Positions 55,069 through 64,000 are shown, numbered from the stretch's first letter. The stretch: 64,000 bases of DNA from Tichowtungia aerotolerans (GCF_009905215.1 NZ_CP047593.1:2236900-2300899), one strand, 5' to 3'. Made by a program: numbers and translations. Notes: generated by a model not told the origin, from the letters alone.

Positions 55069-56373
55069 ATGAAAGAAGTAAAAATCGGTATTTTGGGGTT
55101 CGGCACGGTCGGCGCGGGCGTGGTCGAAGGGATTTTGAAAAATGGCGATCTGATGGCTGAGCGAACCGGCATTCGTCCGGTGGTGGCAAAGATTGCGGAT
55201 CTGGATGTTGAAACGGATCGTGGTGTTGCTGTGGCGGATGGGGTGCTGACCACAGATGCAGTTGCTGTGATTGATGACCCGAATATCGATGTGATTGTGG
55301 AGCTGATCGGCGGCGTGACCATCGCGAAGAATTTTGTGCTGCGTGCGCTGAAGAACGGCAAGCAGGTGGTGACGGCGAATAAGGCGCTGCTGGCTGACTT
55401 CGGCGAAGAGATCTATCGAACCGCGCAGGAAAACGGTGCAGGTATTTATTACGAGGCGGCTGTCGGCGGCGGGATTCCGGTTCTGCGTTCACAGCGTGCC
55501 GGCCTGATCGGCAACCGGATCGAAAGCATTTACGGGATTCTGAACGGAACCTGCAATTACATCCTGACCCGCATGGAGCGTGAAGGCCTTCCTTTTGATG
55601 AAATTCTGGCCGATGCCCAGGCGCTCGGTTATGCCGAAACTCCGCCGGATCTCGATATCGACGGAGTTGACACGGCGCACAAAGCGGTGGTGCTCGCTTC
55701 GATGGCCTATGGAGCACCGGTTCCGATGGATGCCTGTCCGACGGCCGGAATCCGTGGTTTGTCCAGTCAGGAGATCGATAATGCTGAAGAGCTGGGGTAT
55801 CGCATCAAGCTGCTGGCCATTATTAAGGACAATGACGGCGAAGTGGAACTGTCTGTGGAACCGACACTGGTTCCGGAAGGTCACATGATTGCTTCGGTCA
55901 GCGATTCGTTCAATGCTGTGTTTGTGAAGGGCGACATTGTTGATGATACCATGTATTACGGCCGCGGTGCGGGGCGTCTGCCGACCGGCAGCGCGGTCAT
56001 CGGCGATATCATGGAAGCCGCAGCGGACCGGTTGAATGAAGCCGGGGTGCCCGTCAGCGTGACCATGATGCTCCAGAAAGAAACGCTCGCGTACTGTCCC
56101 GCAGAAAAAATTGAGAAACGCTGCTACATTCGTCTCAGTTTGCTGGATCAGCCCGGCTCAATGGGAAAAGTGATGGAGAGTCTGGGGCGCTATAACATCA
56201 GTATTGCCTCGGTTGTTCAGAAGGAACGTCATACAGGCGGATATGTGCCGGTCGTTATTTTGACGCACAAGGCCAAAGAAGTTGAGTTTGCGTCTGCCAT
56301 TCAGGAAATTAACAGCCTCAGCGTCTCAGAAGCCGAGCCTGTACGTATGCGCATTGAGGATTTTGAATCATGA
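55069..56373 (+). CDS. hom: Homoserine dehydrogenase
   Basis: 434 residues. The N-terminal NAD(P)-binding domain starts MKEVKIGILGFGTVGAGVVE; the catalytic domain carries NKALLADFGEEI, YYEAAVGGGIPVLR and GILNGTCNYILTRM near 160, and LDIDGVDTAHKAVVLASMAYG near 200. A C-terminal ACT domain (about 350-430, YIRLSLLDQPGSMGKVMES) is consistent with threonine feedback. It reduces aspartate semialdehyde to homoserine. It overlaps lysC by 4 bp, coupling two steps of the aspartate pathway. Confidence 0.97.
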   Translation: MKEVKIGILGFGTVGAGVVEGILKNGDLMAERTGIRPVVAKIADLDVETDRGVAVADGVLTTDAVAVIDDPNIDVIVELIGGVTIAKNFVLRALKNGKQVVTANKALLADFGEEIYRTAQENGAGIYYEAAVGGGIPVLRSQRAGLIGNRIESIYGILNGTCNYILTRMEREGLPFDEILADAQALGYAETPPDLDIDGVDTAHKAVVLASMAYGAPVPMDACPTAGIRGLSSQEIDNAEELGYRIKLLAIIKDNDGEVELSVEPTLVPEGHMIASVSDSFNAVFVKGDIVDDTMYYGRGAGRLPTGSAVIGDIMEAAADRLNEAGVPVSVTMMLQKETLAYCPAEKIEKRCYIRLSLLDQPGSMGKVMESLGRYNISIASVVQKERHTGGYVPVVILTHKAKEVEFASAIQEINSLSVSEAEPVRMRIEDFES

Positions 56374-57719
56374 AAATTGTAAAGTTCGGCGGGTCTTCCG
56401 TCGCCAACGCGGCGCAGATTTCTAAAATCATTGATATTGTAACGGGCGATGTTGATCGACGGATTGTGGTGGTGTCTGCGCCGGGAAAACGGAACAGCAG
56501 TGACATTAAAGTGACGGATTTGCTGATTGCGTTGGCAAATACGGTGTTGGCCGGCAACGATTATGAGGCCGAGCTGAGCACGGTTGTCGGGCGCTATGCC
56601 GAAATCCAGCGGGATCTTAATCTGTCTGAGGATGTGGTGGATGTGATTGAAGCCGACCTCCGCGGCCGCATTGAGAATCGCGGTTCCAGTGATGCGCAGT
56701 TCATGGATTCCATGAAAGCCTCCGGTGAGGACAATAACGCCAAAGTGATTGCGGAAGCTTTCACCAAAGCGGGCTTTCCGGCCGAATATGTGAATCCCGG
56801 TCCGGCCGGCATGCTGCTTTCCGATGAGTTCGGCAATGCAGAAGTGCTGCCGGAATCCTTCGAAAAACTGGCGACACTCAAACAATCTGACAAAATCCAG
56901 ATTTTCCCCGGATTTTTCGGCGAAACCAAAAACGGCGAAGTCGCTACATTTCCTCGGGGCGGCTCTGATATTACCGGTGCGATTCTCGCTGCAGCTGTTA
57001 ATGCTGACGTATATGAAAACTTTACGGATGTCGATTCCGTCTGTGCGATGGACCCGCGTGTGATTGATAACCCGCCGGCCATTGACTGCATGACCTACCG
57101 CGAAATGCGCGAGCTTTCTTATGCCGGGTTTGGCGTTTTTCATGACGAAGCCATTGTTCCGGCAGTTCGTGCACAGATTCCGATCTGTATTAAAAACACG
57201 AATAATCCGTCGGCACCCGGCACTATGGTCGTCCCGCAACGCTCCCCGGATGAACGGACTGTTGTCGGTATTTCGAGCGCGCCGGGCTTCTGCTCCATTT
57301 ACATCGACAAATATATGATGAACCGCGAAGTCGGTTTTGGCCGCCGCCTGCTCTCCATTCTGGAAGAAGAAGGTGTTTCTTTTGAGCATACACCGTCCGG
57401 GATCGATAATATTTCGGTCATTATGGCGTCAGCCAACCTCAGCAAAAAAGAAGAGACGGTCGTGAACCGGATCAAGTCTGAGTTGAAACCGGACGCAGTA
57501 ACCGTCGAGCATGGACTCTCACTGGTCATGGTCGTCGGAGAGGGCATGCAGTATACGCCGGGTCTGGCAGCCAAAGCCACGGGTGCGTTTTCCAGCGCGG
57601 GCGTCAACCTCGAAATGATCAATCAGGGTGCTTCTGAAATCAGCATGATGTTTGCTGTAAAAGACGCTGACCGCGAAAAAGCGTTGCGTGCTCTCGGCTC
57701 AGAATTTTTTGGGGTCTGA
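56370..57719 (+). CDS. lysC: Aspartate kinase
   Basis: 449 residues. Kinase domain starts MKIVKFGGSSVANAAQISKI, with SGEDNNAKVIAEAF near 115 and FPRGGSDITGAILAAAV near 195; two ACT domains (about 305-445, VGISSAPGFCSIYIDKYMM and LVMVVGEGMQYTPGLAAKATG) give amino acid feedback. Monofunctional. It phosphorylates aspartate at the head of lysine, threonine and methionine synthesis. Start overlaps hom as ATGA. Confidence 0.96.
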   Translation: MKIVKFGGSSVANAAQISKIIDIVTGDVDRRIVVVSAPGKRNSSDIKVTDLLIALANTVLAGNDYEAELSTVVGRYAEIQRDLNLSEDVVDVIEADLRGRIENRGSSDAQFMDSMKASGEDNNAKVIAEAFTKAGFPAEYVNPGPAGMLLSDEFGNAEVLPESFEKLATLKQSDKIQIFPGFFGETKNGEVATFPRGGSDITGAILAAAVNADVYENFTDVDSVCAMDPRVIDNPPAIDCMTYREMRELSYAGFGVFHDEAIVPAVRAQIPICIKNTNNPSAPGTMVVPQRSPDERTVVGISSAPGFCSIYIDKYMMNREVGFGRRLLSILEEEGVSFEHTPSGIDNISVIMASANLSKKEETVVNRIKSELKPDAVTVEHGLSLVMVVGEGMQYTPGLAAKATGAFSSAGVNLEMINQGASEISMMFAVKDADREKALRALGSEFFGV

Positions 57720-57774
57720 TCGCCACCTGATCGCTTTTTATTGTTTCCGTTCAACAGAAGCTGAGACGGGCGTG

Positions 57775-57798
57775 TCCTATACATTTAAATGTATGGGA
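57775..57798. promoter_or_regulatory. 24-bp palindrome upstream of the ABC ATPase pair
   Basis: Its 16-bp centre, ATACATTTAAATGTAT (57779-57794), is a perfect palindrome; with one mismatch it extends to 24 bp. It lies about 155 bp before the oppD-like start and may be an operator. Confidence 0.4.
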
Positions 57799-57951
57799 TA
57801 AGTTCACATGTAAGCAGTTAAAAGAAATATGCTTATATAAATTCATTAACGATGCCGTTCGAGTCTCTAGGGGAAATCTGGAGAGCGGTGCTTCCGATGT
57901 GGAAACAATATAGACAATGCGGTGCGGGCAGGGCATATTGGACCGAGTTTA

Positions 57952-58782
57952 ATGGAAACGAAGCAGAACAGTGCGTTGTTAAGTGTTGAGGATCTGGAGG
58001 TTCATTTCGGACCGGTTGATGATCCGGTCCGGGCGGTTGATCGTGTGGATTTTAATATTTTTCCGGGCGAGATTGTTGCGCTGGTCGGCGAGAGCGGCAG
58101 CGGCAAAAGCATCAGTGCGCTGTCGATTGCCAAGCTGATTCCTCAACCCGCCGGGCGGATTGTCGGCGGAAAAGTGGTTTTCCAAGCATTGGAAACGTTG
58201 GGGCTGAAAGATTCTGAACTTCGGAAAGTTCGTGGTGATAAAATTTCCTATATCTTTCAGGAACCGGCGACGTCGCTCAATCCGGTGTTTACAGTGGGCT
58301 GGCAGATTGGTGAGGCGATTCGTTTGCACCGTAACGATGTACAGGTGAAGCCGGAGGTGGAAAAACTGCTGGCTGCGGTTGGGCTTCCCGATCCGAAGCG
58401 CACGGCGAAATCTTATCCGCATGAGCTGTCCGGCGGCATGCAGCAGCGTGCCATGATTGCAATGGCTCTGGCGTGTGACCCGGACCTGCTGGTCGCCGAT
58501 GAGCCGACGACTGCGCTGGATGTGACGGTGCAGAAACAGATTCTCGAGCTGCTGATTGATCTGCGCGAGAAACGAGGGCTTTCGATTTTGCTGATTACTC
58601 ACAACCTCGGAATTGTCGCGAATGTGGCGGATCGGGTGTATGTGATGAAATCCGGAAAGATCGTTGAGTTTGGCGAAACGAAGACGGTTCTGAAAACTCC
58701 GCAGCACGATTACACAAAAAAACTGCTGAAGGCCGTTCCCCGGCTGCATTCAGTTAACCGCCAAGACGCCAGGAATGTATAG
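57952..58782 (+). CDS. Oligopeptide/dipeptide-type ABC transporter ATPase (first)
   Basis: 276 residues. Walker [17 protein letters not shown] near 37, Q-loop [10 protein letters not shown] near 100, signature [18 protein letters not shown] near 155 and Walker [13 protein letters not shown] near 175: a DppD/OppD-type subunit. No permease or binding-protein genes are adjacent. The last nine residues (VNRQDARNV) are encoded by the left end of the GxxExxY element, so the native C-terminus has been replaced. VVFQALET near 82 comes from a palindrome copy. Confidence 0.9.
   Translation: METKQNSALLSVEDLEVHFGPVDDPVRAVDRVDFNIFPGEIVALVGESGSGKSISALSIAKLIPQPAGRIVGGKVVFQALETLGLKDSELRKVRGDKISYIFQEPATSLNPVFTVGWQIGEAIRLHRNDVQVKPEVEKLLAAVGLPDPKRTAKSYPHELSGGMQQRAMIAMALACDPDLLVADEPTTALDVTVQKQILELLIDLREKRGLSILLITHNLGIVANVADRVYVMKSGKIVEFGETKTVLKTPQHDYTKKLLKAVPRLHSVNRQDARNV
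58178..58196. repeat. 19-bp palindrome, one end change, in the first ABC ATPase gene
   Basis: TTTTCCAA-GCA-TTGGAAAC; encodes VFQALET. Confidence 0.75.
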
Positions 58783-59187
58783 AGAACCATCCAGAAAAGT
58801 CGATGAGATGGCAGCATTGGTAATCGATGCGGCGTTGGAGGTACATAAGGTTTTGGGGCCGGGATTTTTGGAGTCAGTTTATGAAGACGCGCTGTGTCTG
58901 GAATTGTCTTTAAGGAATATTTTTTTCGAGCGGCAAAAGGCTGTGCATGTTTTGTACAAGGGCAGTGCTGTGGGCGAGGGGCGGATTGACATTCTGGTTG
59001 GTGGAGAGCTGATTGTTGAACTCAAGGCTGTAGAAGAGTTGGCTCCGATTCATACAGCCCAGGTTCTTTCATATTTGAAAGCAACAGGTTTTTCTTTAGG
59101 CTTACTGGTCAATTTTAATGTCCCATTGCTGAAGAATGATATAAAGCGGGTGGTTTTATCCTCTTAATCTTGGCGTCTTGACGGTTA
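58755..59187. mobile_element. GxxExxY element with terminal inverted repeats
   Basis: Left end TAACCGCCAAGACGCCA (58755-58771) and right end TGGCGTCTTGACGGTTA (59171-59187) are inverted repeats matching at 16 of 17 positions. Between them lies one gene of the GxxExxY family. It sits exactly between the two ABC ATPase genes: its left end forms the first one's C-terminus and its right end abuts the second one's start codon. No target duplication is obvious. Confidence 0.7.
58775..59167 (+). CDS. GxxExxY-family protein
   Basis: 130 residues. The name-giving motif is visible as GPGFLESVYEDAL near residue 29, and a PD-(D/E)XK-like core follows (GRIDILVGGELIVELKAVEEL near 69, DIL...ELK). The family is common as a small mobile-looking gene in environmental bacteria; a nuclease-like function is suspected. 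It overlaps the end of the first ABC ATPase gene by 8 bp and lies within inverted repeats. Confidence 0.88.
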   Translation: MYREPSRKVDEMAALVIDAALEVHKVLGPGFLESVYEDALCLELSLRNIFFERQKAVHVLYKGSAVGEGRIDILVGGELIVELKAVEELAPIHTAQVLSYLKATGFSLGLLVNFNVPLLKNDIKRVVLSS

Positions 59188-59960
59188 TGAATGAGCTTTT
59201 AGAAGTTGAAAATGTAAGCGTGCGTTATGGCGCGCTGGAGGCGGTACGCAATGTGAGTTTGTCGCTGGCGGCCGGTGAAACGCTTGGGCTGGTGGGTGAG
59301 AGCGGGTGCGGCAAAAGTTCACTGGGTCGTGCCGTGCTGGCATTGGAGCCGGCTGCATCGGGCCGGGTTCTTTTTGAGGGCAGCTGTGTGCACGAGTTGA
59401 GGGGGGCTTCTTTGAAACAGTTTCGCTGCGAAGCGCAGATGGTTTTCCAGGATCCGTTCGGGTCGCTGAATCCGCGCATGAGTGTGGGCGCGGCGATTGA
59501 AGAGGTGCTTTATGTGCATGGCCTCGGCAAAACGAAGGCTGTACGGCGCGAGCGGGCTGCCGAATTGTTCGAAAATGTGGGGCTGAATCCCGACTGGTTG
59601 CGACGCTATCCGCACGAATTCAGCGGCGGACAGCGCCAGCGGATCGGGATTGCGCGTGCGCTGGCTGTGGAGCCGAAACTGCTGGTGGCCGATGAACCGG
59701 TATCCGCGCTTGATGTGTCGGTGCAGGCCGATATTGTTCGTCTTTTGAAAAAACTGCAGCACGAACGCGGGCTGGCGTATTTGTTTGTTGGGCATGATCT
59801 GGCGGTGGTCCGCGATATGAGCGATCGCATTGCGGTGATGTTTAACGGCGAAATTGTTGAAACCGGCAGTGCGGATCAGGTTTGCGACGGCCCGCAGCAT
59901 CCATATACTCAGAAGCTGCTGTCTGCCGTGCCGGATATCGATACGGCTTTGGCTTTATAA
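59187..59960 (+). CDS. Oligopeptide/dipeptide-type ABC transporter ATPase (second)
   Basis: 257 residues, OppF/DppF type: Walker A LVGESGCGKSSLGRAV near 37, Q-loop FQDPFGSLNP near 90, signature EFSGGQRQRIGIARALA near 145 and Walker B LLVADEPVSALD near 165. The start at 59187 lies at the right end of the GxxExxY element, and no Shine-Dalgarno site survives upstream, so translation may be reduced. With the first ATPase it should energise a dipeptide/oligopeptide importer encoded elsewhere. Confidence 0.9.
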   Translation: MNELLEVENVSVRYGALEAVRNVSLSLAAGETLGLVGESGCGKSSLGRAVLALEPAASGRVLFEGSCVHELRGASLKQFRCEAQMVFQDPFGSLNPRMSVGAAIEEVLYVHGLGKTKAVRRERAAELFENVGLNPDWLRRYPHEFSGGQRQRIGIARALAVEPKLLVADEPVSALDVSVQADIVRLLKKLQHERGLAYLFVGHDLAVVRDMSDRIAVMFNGEIVETGSADQVCDGPQHPYTQKLLSAVPDIDTALAL

Positions 59961-59973
59961 AAAGGAGAATTCC

Positions 59974-60663
59974 ATGAAGAGTATAACACCGATTCGTGAA
60001 CTGACTGCAACAGCACGCGCCGGACTTTCCGGCTGCTGGGGAAGGTCCATAGGTGTGATGCTTGTCTATTTTCTGCTGCTTTCCGGATCCAGTCAGGTTC
60101 CGTTTGCCGGCGGAGTTCTTCAACTGATTTTTACAGCTCCGCTGGTGGTCGGTCTGAACCTTTACTTCCTGCAGACGATCCGGAAGGGAAGTAATCCGTT
60201 TGCTCTGCTGTTCGGAGGCTTTGACCGGTTTGGAACCGCATGGTGCGCTCACATGCTGGTCGTACTGATCATTTTTGCCTGGATGATTCCGTTTGTTGTT
60301 GTCGGGGGAGCGGCGGCTTTTTTTGTGCATCCTGATCCGGCGGTTTTCCCCGGGTATACGATGACTGCGCTGTATGTGCTGATCGGTCTGCTTGCAGCCG
60401 TTGTCCTGATCCCGGTTCAGATGCGCTATGCCCTGGTTCTTTATGTTGTTGCGGATGATTCCTCTGCGCGCGCGGTGCAGTCGATTCAGCGCAGTGCCGC
60501 GCTGATGAAAGGCAACTACTGGCGACTCGCGCTGCTTTGGCTGAGATTTGTCGGCTGGCAGGTGCTTGCTGTGCTGACCCTCGGAATCGGGTTTTTATGG
60601 GTGGTGCCTTATATGTCGGCGGCTACAGCCGCATTTTATGATGACCTCACGCGGAACGGCTGA
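59974..60663 (+). CDS. DUF975-type multi-span membrane protein
   Basis: 229 residues with about five membrane spans. The N-terminal ITPIRELTATARAGLSGCWG and the SARAVQSIQRSAALMKGNYWRLALLWL segment near 165 match the DUF975 family, whose function is unknown. The start at 59974 follows AAAGGAG; it begins 13 bp after the second ABC ATPase. Confidence 0.75.
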   Translation: MKSITPIRELTATARAGLSGCWGRSIGVMLVYFLLLSGSSQVPFAGGVLQLIFTAPLVVGLNLYFLQTIRKGSNPFALLFGGFDRFGTAWCAHMLVVLIIFAWMIPFVVVGGAAAFFVHPDPAVFPGYTMTALYVLIGLLAAVVLIPVQMRYALVLYVVADDSSARAVQSIQRSAALMKGNYWRLALLWLRFVGWQVLAVLTLGIGFLWVVPYMSAATAAFYDDLTRNG

Positions 60664-60749
60664 ACAGCCTGTTTCGAGCTTGCCAAGGGCAGAGGCGGAC
60701 TTTAGCATGTTCGCCTTTGTAATTTTCAGAACCCACAGGAGAAACGCGC

Positions 60750-61097
60750 ATGTTTTTACAGATTCTTGCAATGGCTGCAGCACCGGCTGCTGAGGGCGGA
60801 GAAGCCGCCGGTGGAGGACTCCTCCAGTTTATGCCGCTCGTCTTTATGGTAGCAATTTTCTACTTCATCATGATCCGTCCGCAGCAGCGACGCGAAAAAG
60901 AACGCAAGGCCATGATTGCCGCTGTGAAAAGCGGTGAACGTGTACTTCTTTCCAGCGGAATCATCGGCGAAGTCTGCACAGTTAAAGAAAAGACGCTGAT
61001 TGTGCGTATTGCAGAAAACACGAAGGTCGAAGTCTTGAAGTCTGCTGTATCGCAGATTATCGAAAAGGGCGAAACTCCGAACGACGTCAAAGCTTAA
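60750..61097 (+). CDS. yajC: Preprotein translocase subunit YajC
   Basis: 115 residues. One membrane span (about 27-42, FMPLVFMVAIFYFIMI) is followed by IRPQQRREKERKAMIAAVKSG and a small beta domain ending in KGETPNDVKA, as in YajC. It works with SecDF at the Sec translocon. Its position directly before secDF supports the call. It ends 21 bp before the secDF start. Confidence 0.95.
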   Translation: MFLQILAMAAAPAAEGGEAAGGGLLQFMPLVFMVAIFYFIMIRPQQRREKERKAMIAAVKSGERVLLSSGIIGEVCTVKEKTLIVRIAENTKVEVLKSAVSQIIEKGETPNDVKA

Positions 61098-61118
61098 TTG
61101 GGTGGGAAAAGGCAACAT

Positions 61119-63590
61119 ATGAAAAATACATTGTGGAAATGGCTCCTGCTGGCGGGTGTAACGGCTTGGTCGCTGGCGCTGGTTCATCCGTTCAAAGATA
61201 AAGTCAAACTCGGTCTCGACCTGCAGGGTGGTGCCAGTTTTACAGTTCAGGTGGATCGCAGTAAAGTTGAAGAGCTGATTAAGGACGAAAATCCGGAAAT
61301 CGGCGGCTCAAAACTGTCCGCGAAGGTCGATAAAGATGTTCAGACCGCCAAAGATGTTGCGTTGGAAGTGATCCGCAATCGTGTGGACGGCCTCGGGATT
61401 GCCGAGCCGGAAATTTATCCGCAGACCGACACCGACAACATTATTGTGCGTCTGCCGGGAATCGACTCCGAAAATATCCAGGAAGCCACGGACCTGATTC
61501 AGCGTGCCGCGTTCCTCGAATTCCGTTTGGTGCACATGGACAGCGACAAATGGGTGAGCGAACTGTTTGCAGAGCGTCTTGCCCCTCCCGGTTATAAAAT
61601 TCCGGATGCTGCCGGCGGCAACTACTACATTCTCGACCGCAGTGCCGGCAAAGATATTGACACCAAGGACTTCGGGAGTTTCGGTTTCCGCGGTAAAGCG
61701 GAGTTCATGCTGATGAAAGACAGCCTGCGCGACGGTTCCACCATCTATCGTCCGCTGTATGTCGAAATCCGCAACCAGCTGCCGGGCACCTCGCTCAAAG
61801 ATGCTTCCGCGCAGTACGACATGAACAACCAGCCGTACATCTCGCTTTCCTTTGACAGCAAAGGTGCGGATCGTTTTGCTCAGATAACGGCATCCTATTC
61901 TCCGAACGGCGAAAACAATCAGAACAACAATGAAGGTCGCCGCCTGGCGGTCGTCATGGACGGCACTCTGTATTCCGCTCCGAGCATCCGGGAACCGATC
62001 TACGGCGGAAGCGCCCAGATCACCGGGCAGTTCTCTGTGGAAGAAGCGATGAAGCTGGCCAATGCGCTGCGCGCCGGGTCTCTGAAAGCGCCGCTGAATA
62101 TCATTCAGAAAAGCGAAGTGGACCCATCCCTTGGAAGCGACTCCATTCAGAGCGGTATTCGCGCCGTTATTTTCGGCGGCATTCTCGTACTCGTTTTTAT
62201 GGCGCTCTACTACAGATTTGCCGGAGTTATCGCCGACCTTTCCCTGTTGCTCGTCATGATCCTGCTTCCGTTCGGAATGTGGTTTGCTTCAGGAATTTTC
62301 GGGTTGTTCACTTCTGAATCCGGAGCGCAGGCCGGCCTGCCGGTGCTGACACTGCCCGGAATCGCCGGTATTGTGCTGACCATCGGTATGGCCGTGGACG
62401 CCAATGTGCTGATTTTCGAACGTATCCGTGAGGAGCTTCGTTCAGGCAAAAGCGTGCTCGGTGCCATCACTTCCGGTTACAGCAAAGCGTTCAGCACCAT
62501 CTTTGATGCCAACGTAACCACATTGCTGACCGCCGCGATTCTTTTCTGGCAGGGTTCGGGAGCCATTCGCGGTTTTGCCGTGACCCTGAGCGCCGGTATT
62601 CTCGTCAGTATGCTGATGGTGCTGGTCTTCACCCGCATGTTCCTTGAAACGATTGCGGATAAAGCGAAGCTCAAAACCATGAAGATGCTCACGATTATCA
62701 AATCCGGTACCAACATCGACTTTGTAGGGAAACGGATTCCCGCGATTATCTTCTCGCTCATTCTGATTGTAGGAACGTGGGGAGTGTTCGTCATGAAGGG
62801 ACAGGACAACTTCGGGATCGATTTCACCGGCGGTACGTCTTACCTCTTCCGGTTCGAACAGCAGCCTTCCGTTGAACAGGTGCGCGAAGTCCTCGGCAAC
62901 GCCGGCATCGCGGACGCTACAATTCAGTATCAGCGCGGTTTTGGTGAGGCCGGCAAAACGGCGGAAGCCCTTGAAATCAAAATCGGCTTTGAAGAAGGTG
63001 ACGCCGCGTTGACGGCCATGCAGACCGCCTTCTCCGGTAACGGTATAATCGAAGCCGGCGAAGAGAAAATCGGCGCTCAGATTGGGGCCGAGCTCAAGAA
63101 AAAGGGAATTACTGCGATCCTTGTGGCCATGGTCGGAATCATTATTTACATCTCTATCCGCTTTGAGTTTTCCTTCGCGGTAGGGGCCATCATTGCGTTG
63201 CTGCATGACGTGCTCATTACGGTCGGAATCTACTGTCTGTGCGGTCGCCAGCTCAGTCTGACGATTATTGCCGCATTGCTGACCATTGTCGGATACTCGG
63301 TCAACGACACCATTGTGGTGTTCGACCGCATTCGTGAGGACATCAAGCTGATGAAGGGCAAAGCCTCCTACAGCGAGATCGCCAACCTGTCCATCAACCA
63401 GACGCTGTCCCGTACACTGCTGACGTCACTCACCACGCTGCTCACGGTCGTGATGCTGGTGGTTGTCGGCGGCGGAGCCATCAACGACTTCGCCTGGGCC
63501 CTGCTGATCGGTGTGGTCGTCGGTACCTATTCCTCCATCTTCATCGCCACGCCGGTTGTACTGCTGTGGCACAAGGAGAAAAAGGTTTAA
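61119..63590 (+). CDS. secDF: Protein translocase SecDF, fused SecD and SecF
   Basis: 823 residues. SecD half: GLDLQGGASFTVQVD near 30, the large periplasmic P1 domain, then GIVLTIGMAVDANVLIFERI near 425. SecF half (about 545-823): NFGIDFTGGTSYLFRF and LTIVGYSVNDTIVVFDRIRE. It has about twelve membrane spans and uses the proton gradient to assist Sec secretion. Fused SecDF is normal in several phyla. The start at 61119 is the ATG after yajC; a TTG at 61098 would add seven residues. Its stop overlaps the recJ start (TAATG). Confidence 0.96.
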   Translation: MKNTLWKWLLLAGVTAWSLALVHPFKDKVKLGLDLQGGASFTVQVDRSKVEELIKDENPEIGGSKLSAKVDKDVQTAKDVALEVIRNRVDGLGIAEPEIYPQTDTDNIIVRLPGIDSENIQEATDLIQRAAFLEFRLVHMDSDKWVSELFAERLAPPGYKIPDAAGGNYYILDRSAGKDIDTKDFGSFGFRGKAEFMLMKDSLRDGSTIYRPLYVEIRNQLPGTSLKDASAQYDMNNQPYISLSFDSKGADRFAQITASYSPNGENNQNNNEGRRLAVVMDGTLYSAPSIREPIYGGSAQITGQFSVEEAMKLANALRAGSLKAPLNIIQKSEVDPSLGSDSIQSGIRAVIFGGILVLVFMALYYRFAGVIADLSLLLVMILLPFGMWFASGIFGLFTSESGAQAGLPVLTLPGIAGIVLTIGMAVDANVLIFERIREELRSGKSVLGAITSGYSKAFSTIFDANVTTLLTAAILFWQGSGAIRGFAVTLSAGILVSMLMVLVFTRMFLETIADKAKLKTMKMLTIIKSGTNIDFVGKRIPAIIFSLILIVGTWGVFVMKGQDNFGIDFTGGTSYLFRFEQQPSVEQVREVLGNAGIADATIQYQRGFGEAGKTAEALEIKIGFEEGDAALTAMQTAFSGNGIIEAGEEKIGAQIGAELKKKGITAILVAMVGIIIYISIRFEFSFAVGAIIALLHDVLITVGIYCLCGRQLSLTIIAALLTIVGYSVNDTIVVFDRIREDIKLMKGKASYSEIANLSINQTLSRTLLTSLTTLLTVVMLVVVGGGAINDFAWALLIGVVVGTYSSIFIATPVVLLWHKEKKV

Positions 63591-64000
63591 TGTCCAGAGT
63601 CTGGAAGTTTAAGCCATGTGAAGAGGCGCTCGTTGAGCGCCTTTTCCAATGTTTGGAAAATGTTCCAAAACCGCTGGCTGCACTGCTGGTTCAGCGCGGG
63701 TGCACGACGGCTGAAGACGCGTATGATTTTATGAATCCGGCGCTGTCGACGCTGCGCGATCCGTTTGAGCTTCCGGACATGACCCCGGCGGTCGAACGCG
63801 TCCGCCGCGCGCTGGCCGACGGAGAAAAAATCACGGTTTTTGGTGACTATGATGCGGACGGGGTTTGCTCGACCGCGCTGATGGTCCGTGTTCTGCGCGG
63901 ACTTGGCGGCAATGTGTCCGCCTACATTCCCGGACGGCTGGAAAACGGCTACGGCCTTTCGCCCGATGCGCTCCAAACCTGCGTTGAACTGCACGGTCCG
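63590..64000 (+). CDS. recJ: Single-stranded-DNA exonuclease RecJ, 3' end outside the window
   Basis: 137 codons are visible. After a short N-terminal region (KFKPCEEALVERL) comes LVQRGCTTAEDAYDFMNP, typical of RecJ, then the first DHH-superfamily motif ITVFGDYDADGVCSTALMVR and the start of the next conserved stretch (IPGRLENGYGLSPDAL). RecJ degrades 5'-ended single-stranded DNA in repair and recombination. FQCLEN near residue 19 is encoded by a perfect palindrome copy. Start overlaps the secDF stop by one base. Confidence 0.93.
   Translation, partial: MSRVWKFKPCEEALVERLFQCLENVPKPLAALLVQRGCTTAEDAYDFMNPALSTLRDPFELPDMTPAVERVRRALADGEKITVFGDYDADGVCSTALMVRVLRGLGGNVSAYIPGRLENGYGLSPDALQTCVELHGP
63642..63660. 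repeat. 19-bp interspersed palindrome, both arms perfect, in recJ
   Basis: TTTTCCAA-TGT-TTGGAAAA; encodes LFQCLEN. Confidence 0.85.

Overview
The window reads as a chromosome segment of a Gram-negative, probably anaerobic bacterium of the PVC superphylum; the best guess is Kiritimatiellota. Support: a single-chain pyruvate:ferredoxin oxidoreductase and rubredoxin (low-oxygen redox metabolism), KdsD, a FadL-type barrel and lipoproteins (outer membrane), a PEP-CTERM protein, a decayed sulfatase of the kind these genomes carry in large numbers, a SecD-SecF fusion and a serpin. The phylum is inferred from gene content only.

Layout. 1-2.0 kb: end of trpE, trpG, and a pterin-4a-carbinolamine dehydratase. 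2.3-8.1 kb: a minus-strand block with a histidine kinase and a sigma-54 activator (NtrC type), flanked by three sequences matching the sigma-54 -24/-12 promoter. These stand before an Rnk-like gene, a 37-residue basic peptide gene and a membrane protein whose N-terminus resembles that peptide. 8.3-13.4 kb: sulfatase pseudogene, PEP-CTERM protein, Nudix hydrolase, dGTPase, amidase, EEP lipoprotein. 13.6-20.3 kb: nifJ, an SLC13-type transporter reading frame interrupted by two in-frame stops, an Rrf2 regulator, an SDR. 20.6-21.3 kb: a secreted protein built of about ten 17-residue repeats.

21.5-31.5 kb is a divergent signalling and lipid locus. Leftward run FadL-like porin, REC-histidine kinase, a stand-alone H-box protein and a methyltransferase. 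Rightward run a ketoacyl synthase with an altered active site, two large histidine kinases and a response regulator. 31.5-54.5 kb is mostly housekeeping: nucleoside transporter, efp-epmA, tmRNA, acyl-CoA ligase/M20 peptidase/serpin operon, rsgA, pyrG, a DHOD-like protein, rubredoxin, an AddB-like nuclease, kdsD, prmA, a UroD-type methyltransferase fused to a thioredoxin fold followed by a CobW GTPase, and hrpA. 55-64 kb: hom-lysC, an oppD/oppF-like ABC ATPase pair split by a GxxExxY element with terminal inverted repeats, yajC-secDF, and the start of recJ.

The most striking signal is not a gene. A 19-bp interrupted palindrome, TTTTCCAANNNTTGGAAAA, recurs across the window: ten exact-core copies and a similar number with one or two core changes. 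Most copies lie inside coding sequence in several reading frames, giving peptides such as FQCLEK, FPIFGK and FSNVRK. I know of no described function for it.
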